Source: Candidatus Scybalocola faecavium
GTDB taxonomy: Bacteria; Bacillota; Clostridia; Lachnospirales; Lachnospiraceae
DNA length: 64,000 nucleotides
Direction of reading: 5' to 3'
Assembly (NCBI GenBank): GCA_018713145.1
Contig: DVFP01000028.1
Span: forward strand, 46,688 to 110,687
The translations under genes and the position numbers were made by a program. The notes below the pieces were generated by a model, which worked only from the letters and a program-made list of their open reading frames with translations, was not told the origin of the DNA and did not search any database. The stretch's first letter is position 1; every line of letters starts with the position of its first letter. Positions 16,810 to 26,141 of the stretch are shown here, in pieces.

Positions 16810-18936
16810 ATGAAACACACTGTTATGTTTTTTAAATTTCCGGAAAATTTCCCGGTTTCCATCCTGCTGGATCATAATCCGGGCATTTCTCCCCATCGTC
16901 ATGAAGAGACAGAACTGGTCATCGTTCTGTCCGGCGCCATAGAGATTACTGTAGATACATGCACCTATATCCTTCACAGGAATGATACGATTATTATCAA
17001 TTCCTTTACAGCTCACGCCATAATCACGCAAAGCAGCGGCGTGATCTGCTCTGTCCTTTTAAATTTTTCCCAGGCTGCACCTTATTTTAAAAGATATTTT
17101 TCCACATCCTATGTATGTAATTCCGTACTATATCCGGATCAGGATAACCGTGAGCTGTGCTGTGCCGTCGGACGGATTGCCCGATGGTCCTCCCGATCCT
17201 CCGGAAAAGACGAACTGATGTTTTATTCACTTTTTTATTCTCTCATGTATGTTTTAAATACAAAATATGCGTCCCTCTTGCCGGAATCCCCTTCATCGGA
17301 GCAGGGCAACCCTTCGCGCATACGCCAGGTTCTTACCTATATCCAGAATCACTACCTGGAACCGGTCACTTTAGATGATCTGGCCAAGGTCATCCATATT
17401 ACCCCTCAGTATCTTTCCAGGCTTTTCAGGGAATTTACCGGAGAGAGCGTTTTATCCTACCTAACTTCTGTCCGCTTAAACTTTGCCTACCTGAAGCTTT
17501 TTGATGCCGGTTTATCTCTGGAGGATATTGCCCAAAGTACCGGCTTTCCCAGCGTCCGCTCCTTTTCTTCTGCCTTTAAGCAGTCCTATGGCCAGACTCC
17601 CGGCGAATACCGGAAATCCCTGTCCCTGGCCACAGAAGGAAAAGATACGCCAGCCTCGTCTCAAAATGATGAACTTTTAAAGGCAGAAAAGCAGCTTTTT
17701 TCTTTTGGGCAAAGTGAAAATGCCCCTGCAGCTTTTCCTGTCCTTAACGAAAGGCATGAAATCTATGAAATTGTCCTTTCTTCCGTCGACCGGTGCTGTC
17801 CACCCTTCCGGAAAAAGGTGTATTTTGATTCCCCGGAACATATCCGGTCTTGTATGGGACTGTGGGACAGACCCTACGGTATTTTTGCCCGCAGCCATGA
17901 GATCTTCATCCGTCTTACCCATCATCCGGATCTGGAGCTGCTGGAACACCTCCTTAGGAAAAATATAAATGTCAGCCTTGTAGCTGATCCTTATACAGAC
18001 AATACCCCTTTGCTTCATGTTTACAGGCAGATCCATGAGTATTTTCCTGAAAACCTGTGTAAAAAGATTTCTCTTTGCATCCGGGCAGGTAAAAATCTGT
18101 CCAGCCAGATCCGGGCAGCTAAAGATCTGTCTATGGAAATCCAATGCAGATATGACCCCCTTGCCGGAAAACAAGCTTCAGATCCCCGCCTGGATAATGG
18201 GGTGAAGATCATTTTGCCGCTAAACCTGGATCAGCCATTAGATATACCCGAACTTCAAAAATCCCTTTCGGATCTAAAAAAAGCAGCTCTTACAGGAGAT
18301 ATTTTATTCCATTGGCCCAATCAGCACGATCTAAAAAGTTTTGACTGTGAATTGGCTATGATCAAAAAGATAAAATCGCTAAAAAATATCGGGGCAAATA
18401 TTGTCTTAGACAGTGCTATGCTTCAAACCCCCCAAGGTCTGGTCACACCATTTTCCCACGGTGCCGGAATGGTTTCTGCCTGTCACGGCCAAATCCTGTT
18501 TGAAAGTCCCCAGGCTTTATGCGTCCGTCATGGCAGCACCTATCAGCTCCTTATCACCCGGAACTGCCCCAAAAATGATTTAGAATTTTCCATGAGCCAG
18601 TTCCCGCAGGCCGATGTCCGGACTGAAAAAGCTCCGGCCCGTTTGTCCGGGTTCGACCCTGCTGCTATGGAACTGCACCTGCTGTCCATGGAAAACGGGA
18701 CTTTTGAGGAAAGTATTGTTCTCATGTCTCAAAATCAGGGCAATCTTTACCATATCCTAAAGGGATTTTCGGAGGATGTTCCCATGATCTTAAGTGAAAA
18801 AGACTATATTAACAGCAAGTCTCTTCCCGAATACCAAAAAAGAAAAATACAGATCACAGATTCCGTCTGCCATATTACCCTGTCCTTTCCTTCGGACGGC
18901 ATGGCTCTGATCCTGTTAAAAAAGCTGGATGAATAG
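16810..18936 (+). CDS. AraC-family regulator with long uncharacterised C-terminal half
   Basis: A 708-residue protein. Residues 1-130 are a cupin sensor (HRHEETELVIVLSGAIEI). Residues about 165-280 are the paired HTH (LDDLAKVIHITPQYLSRLFREF; LEDIAQSTGFPSVRSFSSAFKQSYGQTPGEYRK). The remaining 420 residues have no motif I can name; their length and placement mirror the GH39-like half of the regulator at 11002, so they may be a more diverged version of it. An AAAGGAG site precedes the ATG. It probably controls the divergent esterase gene, responding to a plant-derived sugar or ester. Confidence 0.85.
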   Translation: MKHTVMFFKFPENFPVSILLDHNPGISPHRHEETELVIVLSGAIEITVDTCTYILHRNDTIIINSFTAHAIITQSSGVICSVLLNFSQAAPYFKRYFSTSYVCNSVLYPDQDNRELCCAVGRIARWSSRSSGKDELMFYSLFYSLMYVLNTKYASLLPESPSSEQGNPSRIRQVLTYIQNHYLEPVTLDDLAKVIHITPQYLSRLFREFTGESVLSYLTSVRLNFAYLKLFDAGLSLEDIAQSTGFPSVRSFSSAFKQSYGQTPGEYRKSLSLATEGKDTPASSQNDELLKAEKQLFSFGQSENAPAAFPVLNERHEIYEIVLSSVDRCCPPFRKKVYFDSPEHIRSCMGLWDRPYGIFARSHEIFIRLTHHPDLELLEHLLRKNINVSLVADPYTDNTPLLHVYRQIHEYFPENLCKKISLCIRAGKNLSSQIRAAKDLSMEIQCRYDPLAGKQASDPRLDNGVKIILPLNLDQPLDIPELQKSLSDLKKAALTGDILFHWPNQHDLKSFDCELAMIKKIKSLKNIGANIVLDSAMLQTPQGLVTPFSHGAGMVSACHGQILFESPQALCVRHGSTYQLLITRNCPKNDLEFSMSQFPQADVRTEKAPARLSGFDPAAMELHLLSMENGTFEESIVLMSQNQGNLYHILKGFSEDVPMILSEKDYINSKSLPEYQKRKIQITDSVCHITLSFPSDGMALILLKKLDE

Positions 18937-18972
18937 ACGGCAGTCATTTTTCAAATCCAGCCCTGACACGAA

Positions 18973-19013
18973 AAGCCCGGCCGCAAAGACGACATCTGTC
19001 TGCGGCCGGGCTT
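18973..19013. terminator. Bidirectional terminator between the AraC gene and fbp
   Basis: Thirteen-base perfect arms AAGCCCGGCCGCA (18973-18985) and TGCGGCCGGGCTT (19001-19013), with an A-run before and a pyrimidine-rich run after. It lies between two convergent genes. Confidence 0.8.
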
Positions 19014-19040
19014 CCATATACAATCCGGCTTTGTATGCTG

Positions 19041-20978
19041 CTATTTTGTCCTTTCTTTTAAATCCCCTGCCCGATATGCGGCAACCAGGGCTTTAAGATC
19101 ACTGATCTGACATTTAAGCTCCTGTCCGATGTCCGTGTCTGCCACCATGACCCGGCTTTTCATTTTTTCAACCACATGAACCTTTGGGGTACTCTCCTGG
19201 TCCGGGTGGAAAGGCTTATGCTCCGCCAAAGCCAGATGATGGGAATTATAAATCAGTGTATATCCGGCAATCCCTGTAGTCGCCTGGTACGCTTTAGACA
19301 GGCCGCCATCAATAATGAACAGCTTCCCTCCGGCCTTTACCGGCGTTTCTCCATCCTTGAGCTTTACCGGCACATGACCGTTAATAATATGAGAGCCTTC
19401 TCTTGGCAGGCCAAACTCCGTCAGAATACGGTCGCAGATTTCCTCCTTCACGCTAAGGTTATAATAGGGATTCATGATTTCTTTATGCGTAGACTTGTCC
19501 TCAATAAAATAATGCTCAAAAGTAGCCATTTTGCTCTTGCCGAATAATGGCGACCGGGCGCCGCACCACAAATACCACATAAGATCCAGCCCCCACTGCT
19601 TATGGGGAGAGCCCTCGGGCATAAGATAAGCATTGCGCACCTGAGTATTAAAATAATCCATCAGGCTCCGGCCAAAATAAACCCCGTCGCCAGCGGTAAT
19701 ACTGTCAAAGCTTCCATCCTCTCTCATAGGGATGCAGCCGTGATACAGCAGATTGGAATTACAGCATTTATACATATCCCCATGAGAATATAAAAACTTT
19801 ACATGGCGCTGCAAAAGATCACTGTGCATAAAGGATGCCCGCAGGGTCCGCAAAAGTGTTTCTTCCTCTTCTGTCAGAGTCAGCGGCGCTTTAGGATCCA
19901 CTGTCGGAAAATTCATATCCAGCATGGGATATTCTCTTCCCTCTAAAGTCACAGTCCCTTTATCAAAATTCACCTGCTCCAGCAGGATCCGGTCGTTCAT
20001 GAGAAATTCCGGATGCCGCTTAATAATAGCGCCTTCCACCTTAAACTGCATGATCGCAATGGCCTTGTGCATCCGTGCAGCCAGTCCGGGATCTACAGCA
20101 TCATAAATATTTTCATCCAGGATCTTGGGCACAAAGCGGCTGCATGGATCATCCTGATATACCCGTGCCGCAAACATGGACAATGGCCGCAGATTAATCC
20201 CATAGCCATCTTCCAAAATATCAAAACTGTTATAGCTGATGGCGATCCGCAGCACATTGCAGATACAGGCCACGCTTCCTGCGGCAGCCCCCATCCAGGA
20301 AATGTCATGATTGCCCCACTGTATATCCACATCATGAAAATTCATCAGCTCATTCATGATAATATCCGCCCTTGGCCCCCGGTCAAAAATATCTCCGATA
20401 ATGTGAAGATTATCAATGGTCAAGTTTTGGATCAGCTCACACAGGGCAATAATAAACTTATCCGCCACATCATTTTCTATAATAGAGTGGATGATCTCGC
20501 TGTAATACAGCTCTTTATTTTCATCATCATAATCTACATGAAGAAGTTCATCAATCACATAGGCAAACTCCCCGGGCATTTTCTTACGCACCTTGGAACG
20601 GGTATACTTGGATGAAACCTCTTTACAGATCTGTACAAGGCGGTAAATAGTGATCCGCTGCCAGTCCCGGGTATAGCCGTCCTGTTTCTTCAGGCTGTCC
20701 AGATTTTTTACCGGATAATAGATCAGATTGGCCAGGCACACCTGCTCCTCCTCTGACAGCAGATGACCAAAAGTCAGGCGGATTTTCTCCCGGATAATCC
20801 CTGACGCGCTTTTCAGCAGGTGGATAAACGCCGCATATTCTCCGTGAAGATCACTGAAAAAATACTCTGTCCCTTTCGGCAGCGCACATATGGCAGACAG
20901 GTTGATAATCTCACTGGTAGCTTCCTTAATGGTGGGATATTCTTTTGATAAAAGCTTTAAATAGGCAAGATCTCTCAT
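19041..20978 (-). CDS. fbp: Fructose-1,6-bisphosphatase, class III
   Basis: A 645-residue class III fructose-1,6-bisphosphatase, the Firmicutes type unrelated to the E. coli enzyme. The metallophosphatase signature blocks are visible: FSDLHGEYAAF (about residue 43), GDIFDRGPRAD (about 195), WGNHDISWMGAA (about 222), and late His residues in FLYSHGDM and INGHVPVK. It removes the C1 phosphate of fructose-1,6-bisphosphate in gluconeogenesis. Length matches the family. It has its own promoter (TTGACC, 17 bases, TACTAT) at 21042-21070 and an AAGGAG site. Confidence 0.95.
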   Translation of the reverse strand: MRDLAYLKLLSKEYPTIKEATSEIINLSAICALPKGTEYFFSDLHGEYAAFIHLLKSASGIIREKIRLTFGHLLSEEEQVCLANLIYYPVKNLDSLKKQDGYTRDWQRITIYRLVQICKEVSSKYTRSKVRKKMPGEFAYVIDELLHVDYDDENKELYYSEIIHSIIENDVADKFIIALCELIQNLTIDNLHIIGDIFDRGPRADIIMNELMNFHDVDIQWGNHDISWMGAAAGSVACICNVLRIAISYNSFDILEDGYGINLRPLSMFAARVYQDDPCSRFVPKILDENIYDAVDPGLAARMHKAIAIMQFKVEGAIIKRHPEFLMNDRILLEQVNFDKGTVTLEGREYPMLDMNFPTVDPKAPLTLTEEEETLLRTLRASFMHSDLLQRHVKFLYSHGDMYKCCNSNLLYHGCIPMREDGSFDSITAGDGVYFGRSLMDYFNTQVRNAYLMPEGSPHKQWGLDLMWYLWCGARSPLFGKSKMATFEHYFIEDKSTHKEIMNPYYNLSVKEEICDRILTEFGLPREGSHIINGHVPVKLKDGETPVKAGGKLFIIDGGLSKAYQATTGIAGYTLIYNSHHLALAEHKPFHPDQESTPKVHVVEKMKSRVMVADTDIGQELKCQISDLKALVAAYRAGDLKERTK

Positions 20979-21041
20979 AAATCACAATGGCTCCTTCCTT
21001 TATTGACATAGCTTAAGGAATTTCCTTACTGTTATAAAACC

Positions 21042-21070
21042 ATAGTAGCATATTCTCATATCAGGGTCAA
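21042..21070 (-). promoter_or_regulatory. fbp promoter
   Basis: On the minus strand, -35 TTGACC (21065-21070), a 17-base spacer and -10 TACTAT (21042-21047). The start would fall near 21035, followed by a small dyad TAAGGAA/TTCCTTA at 21014-21028. Confidence 0.6.
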
Positions 21071-21225
21071 AAGATTTCCCTCCGTCCAAAATCATCTTAA
21101 TAAATTCTCAATATTTCCATAGTCTTTGATTAAAAGATCCCATGTCCGATTTTACTACACTAAACTTACAGACAAAAGTACGGAGGCAGGAAAGGCGTAG
21201 GCGGTTTTAAAGCCTTACAGATGTC

Positions 21226-21256
21226 TTGTCTCCCACAGCTGCGGGATTCTTACAAT
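21226..21256 (+). promoter_or_regulatory. Candidate vanG-operon promoter with 19-base spacer and central dyad
   Basis: A -35 of TTGTCT (21226-21231) and a -10 of TACAAT (21251-21256) are separated by 19 bases. The spacer holds the dyad TCCCaCAGCTGcGGGA (21231-21246). An over-long spacer with a dyad centred 7-8 bases after the -35 is the layout of MerR-family (BmrR-type) activated promoters. The rest of 20979-21368 shows only the fbp promoter and the AGGAGG site of the ligase gene. Confidence 0.45.
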
Positions 21257-21368
21257 TTTGTCATCAGTCCAGTCACAAACCTGTAAGCTGTCCCGGATAC
21301 TATAAAAGTATAAGAAACATATAAAAATATATATCCTGCCTAAAGGCAAAAAATAGGAGGTTTTACCA

Positions 21369-22448
21369 ATGAAAAATATAGGAATCTTATTTGGAGGGAA
21401 TTCCACAGAATATGACGTATCTTTAGAATCTGCCCATGGTGTTATTACCCATATGGACCTGAAAAAATATACCCCGGTGCTCATCGGCATTACCCGTCAG
21501 GGTCAATGGATGTACTATAACGGCGATCTTCAAAAAATAGCGGATAATACCTGGCATGAAGATGCCTCCTGCCGCAAAGCCGTGATTCCTCCGGATGCGG
21601 GAGAACACAGCCTTTGGATTTTTGAAGGCAGCCACATCAAAAAGGTCCATCTGGATGCTGTATTTCCAATACTGCACGGAAAAAACGGCGAGGACGGAAC
21701 AGTCCAGGGGCTTCTGGAAATGGCCAAAATTCCCGTGATCGGCTGCAAAACCTTAAGTTCTGCCCTATGTATGCATAAAGATATGGCCCACCGCCTGGTA
21801 GGCGCCGCAGGCATCCGTGTTCCCCGCTCCCATATTCTTGAGCGGGCGGAGGCGGAAGAGTTTTTCACCCGGCCGGAAACCGCTGCTGACACATTAATGC
21901 GCCAATTAAATCAGAAGGGACTGGTTCTTCCTCTTTTTGTAAAACCGGTATGCGCCGGTTCATCCTTCGGGATTACCAAAGTCACAAAAAAAGAAGAGCT
22001 GGCCCCGGCCATTTGTACCGCATTTGACCATGACCGTCAGGTGATCCTTGAAGAAACCATTGAAGGCTTTGAAGTAGGCTGCGCGATCATGGGCAATGAA
22101 ACCCTTACTGTAGGAAATGTAGATGAGATCCAGCTATCCGGAGGTTTCTTTAATTACGAAGAAAAATATACACTAAAAACCTCCCAGATCTTTGTCCCTG
22201 CCCGTATTTCAGATGAAAAAGCCCGGCAGATCAAGGAGACGGCACAAAAGATCTACCGGATTCTGGACTGCCGCGATTTTGCCCGCATTGATATGTTCCT
22301 GATGCCCTCCGGGGAAATCTGCTTTAATGAGGTGAACACCATCCCGGGCTTTACTCCTCACAGCCGTTTCCCGGGAATGATGAAAAGTGCCGGATTTTCT
22401 TTTGAACAAGTGATCGATACATTGATCGGACTGGAGGTGTCCTTATGA
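21369..22448 (+). CDS. vanG: D-alanine--D-serine ligase (VanG-like)
   Basis: A 359-residue ATP-grasp ligase of the Ddl/Van family: GILFGGNSTEYDVS (ATP/D-Ala binding) at residues 5-18, LHGKNGEDGTVQGLLE near 101, KPVCAGSSFGI near 194, and FNEVNTIPGFTPHSR near the end. The omega-loop reads EKYTLKTSQ, the pattern of D-Ala-D-Ser ligases of the VanG/C/E group, not the D-Ala-D-Lac type. Product D-Ala-D-Ser replaces D-Ala-D-Ala at the end of peptidoglycan precursors and lowers vancomycin affinity. AGGAGG lies nine bases before the ATG. The next gene overlaps it by four bases. Substrate choice is inferred from motif and operon. Confidence 0.85.
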   Translation: MKNIGILFGGNSTEYDVSLESAHGVITHMDLKKYTPVLIGITRQGQWMYYNGDLQKIADNTWHEDASCRKAVIPPDAGEHSLWIFEGSHIKKVHLDAVFPILHGKNGEDGTVQGLLEMAKIPVIGCKTLSSALCMHKDMAHRLVGAAGIRVPRSHILERAEAEEFFTRPETAADTLMRQLNQKGLVLPLFVKPVCAGSSFGITKVTKKEELAPAICTAFDHDRQVILEETIEGFEVGCAIMGNETLTVGNVDEIQLSGGFFNYEEKYTLKTSQIFVPARISDEKARQIKETAQKIYRILDCRDFARIDMFLMPSGEICFNEVNTIPGFTPHSRFPGMMKSAGFSFEQVIDTLIGLEVSL

Positions 22449-23098
22449 ATAAAACTCTATTAACAAACACATATGATACGATTCCCGAAAAACCTTTATA
22501 TGATCCCCGGATAAAAACCTCATATGATCCGCTGATTCTTGTCAACCGGAGCCATGCCCTTAAAAATGCCTTTAAAACCCCTGGGGGCCTTATGGATGTT
22601 TCCGATTTTATGCCGGTAATGGCCGGAGAAAAAGTGCTTTTGCTGCCGGAGGCCTGGACAGCTTTAAAGGCCCTTTTAAAAGATATTGCTGCCGGTACAG
22701 AGATTACCGCAGTCAGCGGGTGGCGTTCCTTTAACGAGCAGGTTCAAATTTACCGCAGCTCCCTGGAAGAAAACGGCGAGGATTTTACCCGGAAATATGT
22801 GGCCTGGCCCGGATGCAGCGAACACGAAACCGGGCTGGCCATTGATCTGGGCCAGACCATGGACGAGATGGATTTTATCCGGCCTGCGTTCCCTTATGAC
22901 GGGATCTGCGGCCGGTTCCGGGCCCTGGCACCGGATTATGGATTTATTCTACGTTACCCAAAGGAAAAGGAAGCCATTACCGGCATTAGTGAGGAACCCT
23001 GGCATTTTCGATATGTCGGCGTCCCCCATGCCCGCCGGATCGCCAATGAGGGGCTTTGCCTGGAGGAATATGTGGAGGTTCTGAAAAAATACCAATGA
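22445..23098 (+). CDS. vanXY: VanXY-type D,D-dipeptidase/carboxypeptidase
   Basis: A 217-residue zinc peptidase of the VanY/VanXY family, probably cytoplasmic because no signal peptide is seen. The metal-binding motif SEHETGLAIDLG is near residue 123, and the second metal/catalytic motif EPWHFRYVG is near residue 185; SGWRSFNEQ near 93 is also typical. It would destroy D-Ala-D-Ala dipeptide and trim pentapeptide precursors so that D-Ala-D-Ser precursors dominate. Start and stop overlap both neighbours by ATGA, a tightly coupled operon. Confidence 0.85.
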   Translation: MNKTLLTNTYDTIPEKPLYDPRIKTSYDPLILVNRSHALKNAFKTPGGLMDVSDFMPVMAGEKVLLLPEAWTALKALLKDIAAGTEITAVSGWRSFNEQVQIYRSSLEENGEDFTRKYVAWPGCSEHETGLAIDLGQTMDEMDFIRPAFPYDGICGRFRALAPDYGFILRYPKEKEAITGISEEPWHFRYVGVPHARRIANEGLCLEEYVEVLKKYQ

Positions 23099-24252
23099 GA
23101 AAGAAAAATTACCCTTTGCTGGATCTTTGCCGTCTGCCTGCCGCCCTTTTAGTCATTGCCATCCATATTTCACCCCTGGCAGCGATCAGCGGCACCGGAG
23201 ACTTTATACTGACCCGGATCATTGCCCGCATCGGGGTTCCCTTTTTTATAATGATTACCGGATATTTTATCCTGCCTTCCCGGTCCAGGTTCTTTGACCA
23301 ATGGCCCCGGCTCATCAGCGAAGTAAAAAAATGCGCCCTTTTTTATATCATCGCCATCCTTTTGTACCTTCCGGTAAATATATATGCCGGACAGCTCCCT
23401 TTATGGACCAGCCGGGGGACTTTGGATCCATGGTGGTTTCTGCGGCTTGTGAAATGGCTCTTTATTGATGGCACTTTCTATCATTTATGGTACTTTCCGG
23501 CACTGATCATGGGACTGGTGCTCACCGGACTGCTTTTATCCCGTTTCTCCCACAAAACCGTTATGATCCTTGCCGCCTTCCTTTATCTCCTAGGGTTAAT
23601 GGGCGACAGCTACTTTGGACTGACAGAAAAGATCCCCGGGATTTCACAGATTTATGACGGAATCTTTACCGTCAGTACATATACCCGCAACGGCCTGTTT
23701 TATGTGCCTTTATTTTTAATGCTTGGCCGTGACCTGCAGATCCGCAGATCCCATGCCAAAACAACTGCAAGTTTTCTGTTTGCCGGAGGGGCATTAATTC
23801 TTATGACCGGTGAAGGGCTGATCCTGCATCACTTTCATCTTCAACGCCATGACAGCATGTATCTTTTCCTTCCACTGGTTATGTACTCCCTTTTCAACGG
23901 CTTATCACGTGCCGGCCTCAATCTTGGCAGCCGCCCCGAAGGACGCGCAAGGGGCAAAAGAAGATTTGCCCTTCTGGGAAAGATCACTTTGGTTATTTAT
24001 GTGATCCATCCCATGGTGATCATCGCTCTGCGAGGCGGGGACAGGCTCCTGGGCCTAAATGGCCGACTAAGCAGCAACAATCTGCTGATGTATTTTTTTA
24101 CCTGTACACTTTCCCTTATTTTTGCCGTTTTCTTTTGGCTGATTGTCAAAAAGGCGGGAGCCATCTTACGATCTTCTTTTAAAAAGAAAAACGTCTGGCG
24201 GCAAAACACACAGGGAGCATCTCATACATCCAAAAGGAGAGGATCTTTATGA
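23095..24252 (+). CDS. Membrane acyltransferase-3-like half of VanT (VanTm)
   Basis: A 385-residue integral membrane protein of the acyltransferase-3 type with about ten hydrophobic segments; the LDLCRLPAALLVIAIHISPL and GVPFFIMITGYFIL stretches are typical. In VanG and VanC operons this domain forms the N-terminal, L-serine-transporting half of VanT. Here it is a separate gene, as in the VanL operon. I start it at 23095, where ATGA overlaps the vanXY stop, rather than at the open-frame start 23056, which would overlap vanXY by 43 bases. It ends in a basic cytoplasmic tail and overlaps the racemase gene by ATGA. Confidence 0.8.
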   Translation: MRKKNYPLLDLCRLPAALLVIAIHISPLAAISGTGDFILTRIIARIGVPFFIMITGYFILPSRSRFFDQWPRLISEVKKCALFYIIAILLYLPVNIYAGQLPLWTSRGTLDPWWFLRLVKWLFIDGTFYHLWYFPALIMGLVLTGLLLSRFSHKTVMILAAFLYLLGLMGDSYFGLTEKIPGISQIYDGIFTVSTYTRNGLFYVPLFLMLGRDLQIRRSHAKTTASFLFAGGALILMTGEGLILHHFHLQRHDSMYLFLPLVMYSLFNGLSRAGLNLGSRPEGRARGKRRFALLGKITLVIYVIHPMVIIALRGGDRLLGLNGRLSSNNLLMYFFTCTLSLIFAVFFWLIVKKAGAILRSSFKKKNVWRQNTQGASHTSKRRGSL

Positions 24253-25448
24253 ACCAGGCTTCCATCAATCACTGCCAGGTATATCCCGCTCAAAACACAA
24301 TTGCATCCGCCAGGGAAAACCTTGGGCGGTCCAGGGCATGGGCTGAAATCTCCTCCGGCGCATTGATCCACAATGCCCGGATTTTCGCGCCAAAAAGCCG
24401 TGAAGGGATCATGGCTGTTGTCAAAGCTAATGCCTATGGTCACGGAGCGCCCCAGGTCAGCCGGATCTTGTATAATGCCGGCATCCGCCATTTCTGTGTT
24501 GCATCCTTATCTGAAGGGATCCAGCTTCGTGAACAGGGAATTTGCGGGGAAATCCTCATCCTGGGATACACCCCGCCCGATCTGGCAGACCAGATCAGCA
24601 GCTACCGGCTGACCCAGGCTGTTATCGATGAAACCCATGGCTATATGCTGGCCAAATATGCCAGGACCTGTCCTATTTGCGTTCACATTGCAGTAGACAC
24701 AGGGATGCACCGCCTGGGCCTTTCCTGGGACGCGCCGGAAAAGATTGCTGCCTTATTTAACGAAAAACAGCTAAAGATCACCGGGGTATTTTCACATTTA
24801 TGCGTTGCCGATAGTCCATCCGGCGATGACCGGGACTTTACCCTGGAGCAATTCCGGCGTTTTGATCAGGTTATTGAAAACCTTCATAAACGGGGCCTTA
24901 CCGGATTTAAAACACATATCCAAAGCAGCTACGGCGTATTAAATTACGGCCAGTTTACCTACGACTATTCCAGGATCGGCATTGCTTTGTATGGTGTATA
25001 CAGTACCTCAACCCCCGGGGAAACTAAAGACGTCCACCTGATCCCGGCCATGACGATCAAAGCCCGGGTTGCCCGGGTCCTTAGCCTCCAGCCCGGAGAA
25101 TCCTTAGGTTATGGCCGGGCTTATACCGCCCCTTCTCCAATGAAGGCTGCTGTCCTTTCTATCGGCTATGCTGACGGGATCCCCAGAAACCTGGATGATG
25201 AAACCAATGCCTTTGTTTTGATCCAGGGACAAAAAGCGCCCATCATCGGACGTATCTGCATGGATCAGCTTTTTGTGGATGTAACTCACATTTCCCCTAT
25301 CCGGCCCGGTATGGAAGCCGTTATTATGGGCACGGATCCGGCGACCGGCGCCCATATTGATGCTGCCTGGATTGCCGGAGCCTGCCGCACCATCTCTAAT
25401 GAGATCCTCTCCCGTCTTGGAGACCGGCTGGAACGAATCTACATATAA
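24249..25448 (+). CDS. vanT: Serine/alanine racemase (VanT catalytic half, VanTr)
   Basis: A 399-residue fold-type III PLP racemase. The Schiff-base lysine is Lys59 in VVKANAYGHG; IGYADGIPR holds the opposing catalytic Tyr, and VDTGMHRLG and GRICMDQLFVD are family blocks. A 28-residue N-terminal extension precedes the usual start. In this operon it should make D-Ser from L-Ser supplied by the membrane partner. Near the C-terminus the position I align with Tyr354 of alanine racemase (Asn in VanT) is Asp in RLGDRLERIY. It could instead be a generic alanine racemase, but the operon argues for serine. It is the last gene of the operon. Confidence 0.8.
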   Translation: MNQASINHCQVYPAQNTIASARENLGRSRAWAEISSGALIHNARIFAPKSREGIMAVVKANAYGHGAPQVSRILYNAGIRHFCVASLSEGIQLREQGICGEILILGYTPPDLADQISSYRLTQAVIDETHGYMLAKYARTCPICVHIAVDTGMHRLGLSWDAPEKIAALFNEKQLKITGVFSHLCVADSPSGDDRDFTLEQFRRFDQVIENLHKRGLTGFKTHIQSSYGVLNYGQFTYDYSRIGIALYGVYSTSTPGETKDVHLIPAMTIKARVARVLSLQPGESLGYGRAYTAPSPMKAAVLSIGYADGIPRNLDDETNAFVLIQGQKAPIIGRICMDQLFVDVTHISPIRPGMEAVIMGTDPATGAHIDAAWIAGACRTISNEILSRLGDRLERIYI

Positions 25449-25513
25449 ATTGGGCCGGGCTGCCATGTCCGCTTGACGGATTGCCGGCGGGAATAAATTT
25501 TCACACTTTTTGG

Positions 25514-25597
25514 TTGACGCCGGTAAAAGACATGCTTATGATAAAATTATGTAACGATTTAGAAGGGCCGGAGACCGAGCCGTCCTAAATCGTTACA
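25514..25597 (+). promoter_or_regulatory. Flavodoxin promoter with start-site hairpin
   Basis: -35 TTGACG (25514-25519), 17-base spacer, -10 TATGAT (25537-25542). The predicted start, about 25549, coincides with a 13-base inverted repeat TGTAACGATTTAG (25550-25562) and CTAAATCGTTACA (25585-25597), so the messenger would begin with a stem-loop or the dyad is an operator. Confidence 0.6.
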
Positions 25598-25633
25598 AAA
25601 TACTAAGAATATTTACTATCAGGAGGTTTTATT

Positions 25634-26116
25634 ATGAGCAAAAAATTAGTCGCTTATTTTTCTGCCAGCGGGATTACCGCAGGCGCTGCCAGAACATTGG
25701 CCGCTGCTGCTGATGCTGATCTCTATGAAATCCGCCCAAAGGTTCCCTATACAAACGAAGATCTTAACTGGATGGACTCTAATTCCCGAAGCAGCCTTGA
25801 AATGAAGGATAAAAACTGCCGCCCCGCCCTTGCGGATACAGATGCCCATATTTCGGATTATGACCTGATCTTTCTTGGATTTCCGATTTGGTGGTATACT
25901 GCGCCTATGATCATCCGCAGCTTCCTTGAAGCCTATGATTTCTCCGGAAAAACCATTGTCCTTTTTGCCACATCCGGAAGCAGCGGCCTTGGAAAGACTG
26001 CACAGGACTTAAAAGGCAGCGTAGCTCCGTCAGCAAAGATCGTCGATGGCCGGATGCTTAACGGACATCCTTCAAAAGCTGAACTTAAAAACTGGGCAGA
26101 CAGCTTAAGGGTATAA
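25634..26116 (+). CDS. Flavodoxin-like FMN protein
   Basis: A 160-residue single-domain flavodoxin-fold protein. The N-terminus LVAYFSASGITAGAARTLAAA matches the FMN phosphate-binding loop; FLGFPIWWYTAPMIIRSFLEAY and LFATSGSSGLGKTAQDLK are the ring-contact blocks of the group annotated as flavodoxin or NAD(P)H-dependent oxidoreductase. It probably carries electrons or reduces quinones in the cytoplasm. AGGAGG precedes the ATG. It is monocistronic, ended by the hairpin at 26142. Confidence 0.88.
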   Translation: MSKKLVAYFSASGITAGAARTLAAAADADLYEIRPKVPYTNEDLNWMDSNSRSSLEMKDKNCRPALADTDAHISDYDLIFLGFPIWWYTAPMIIRSFLEAYDFSGKTIVLFATSGSSGLGKTAQDLKGSVAPSAKIVDGRMLNGHPSKAELKNWADSLRV

Positions 26117-26141
26117 CTGTATTTAAAGCATAACTGCAATT

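Noticed and set aside
20013..20615. 200-codon open frame opposite fbp
   Set aside because: It lies wholly antisense to a strongly recognisable gene, has no family motifs and no ribosome site.
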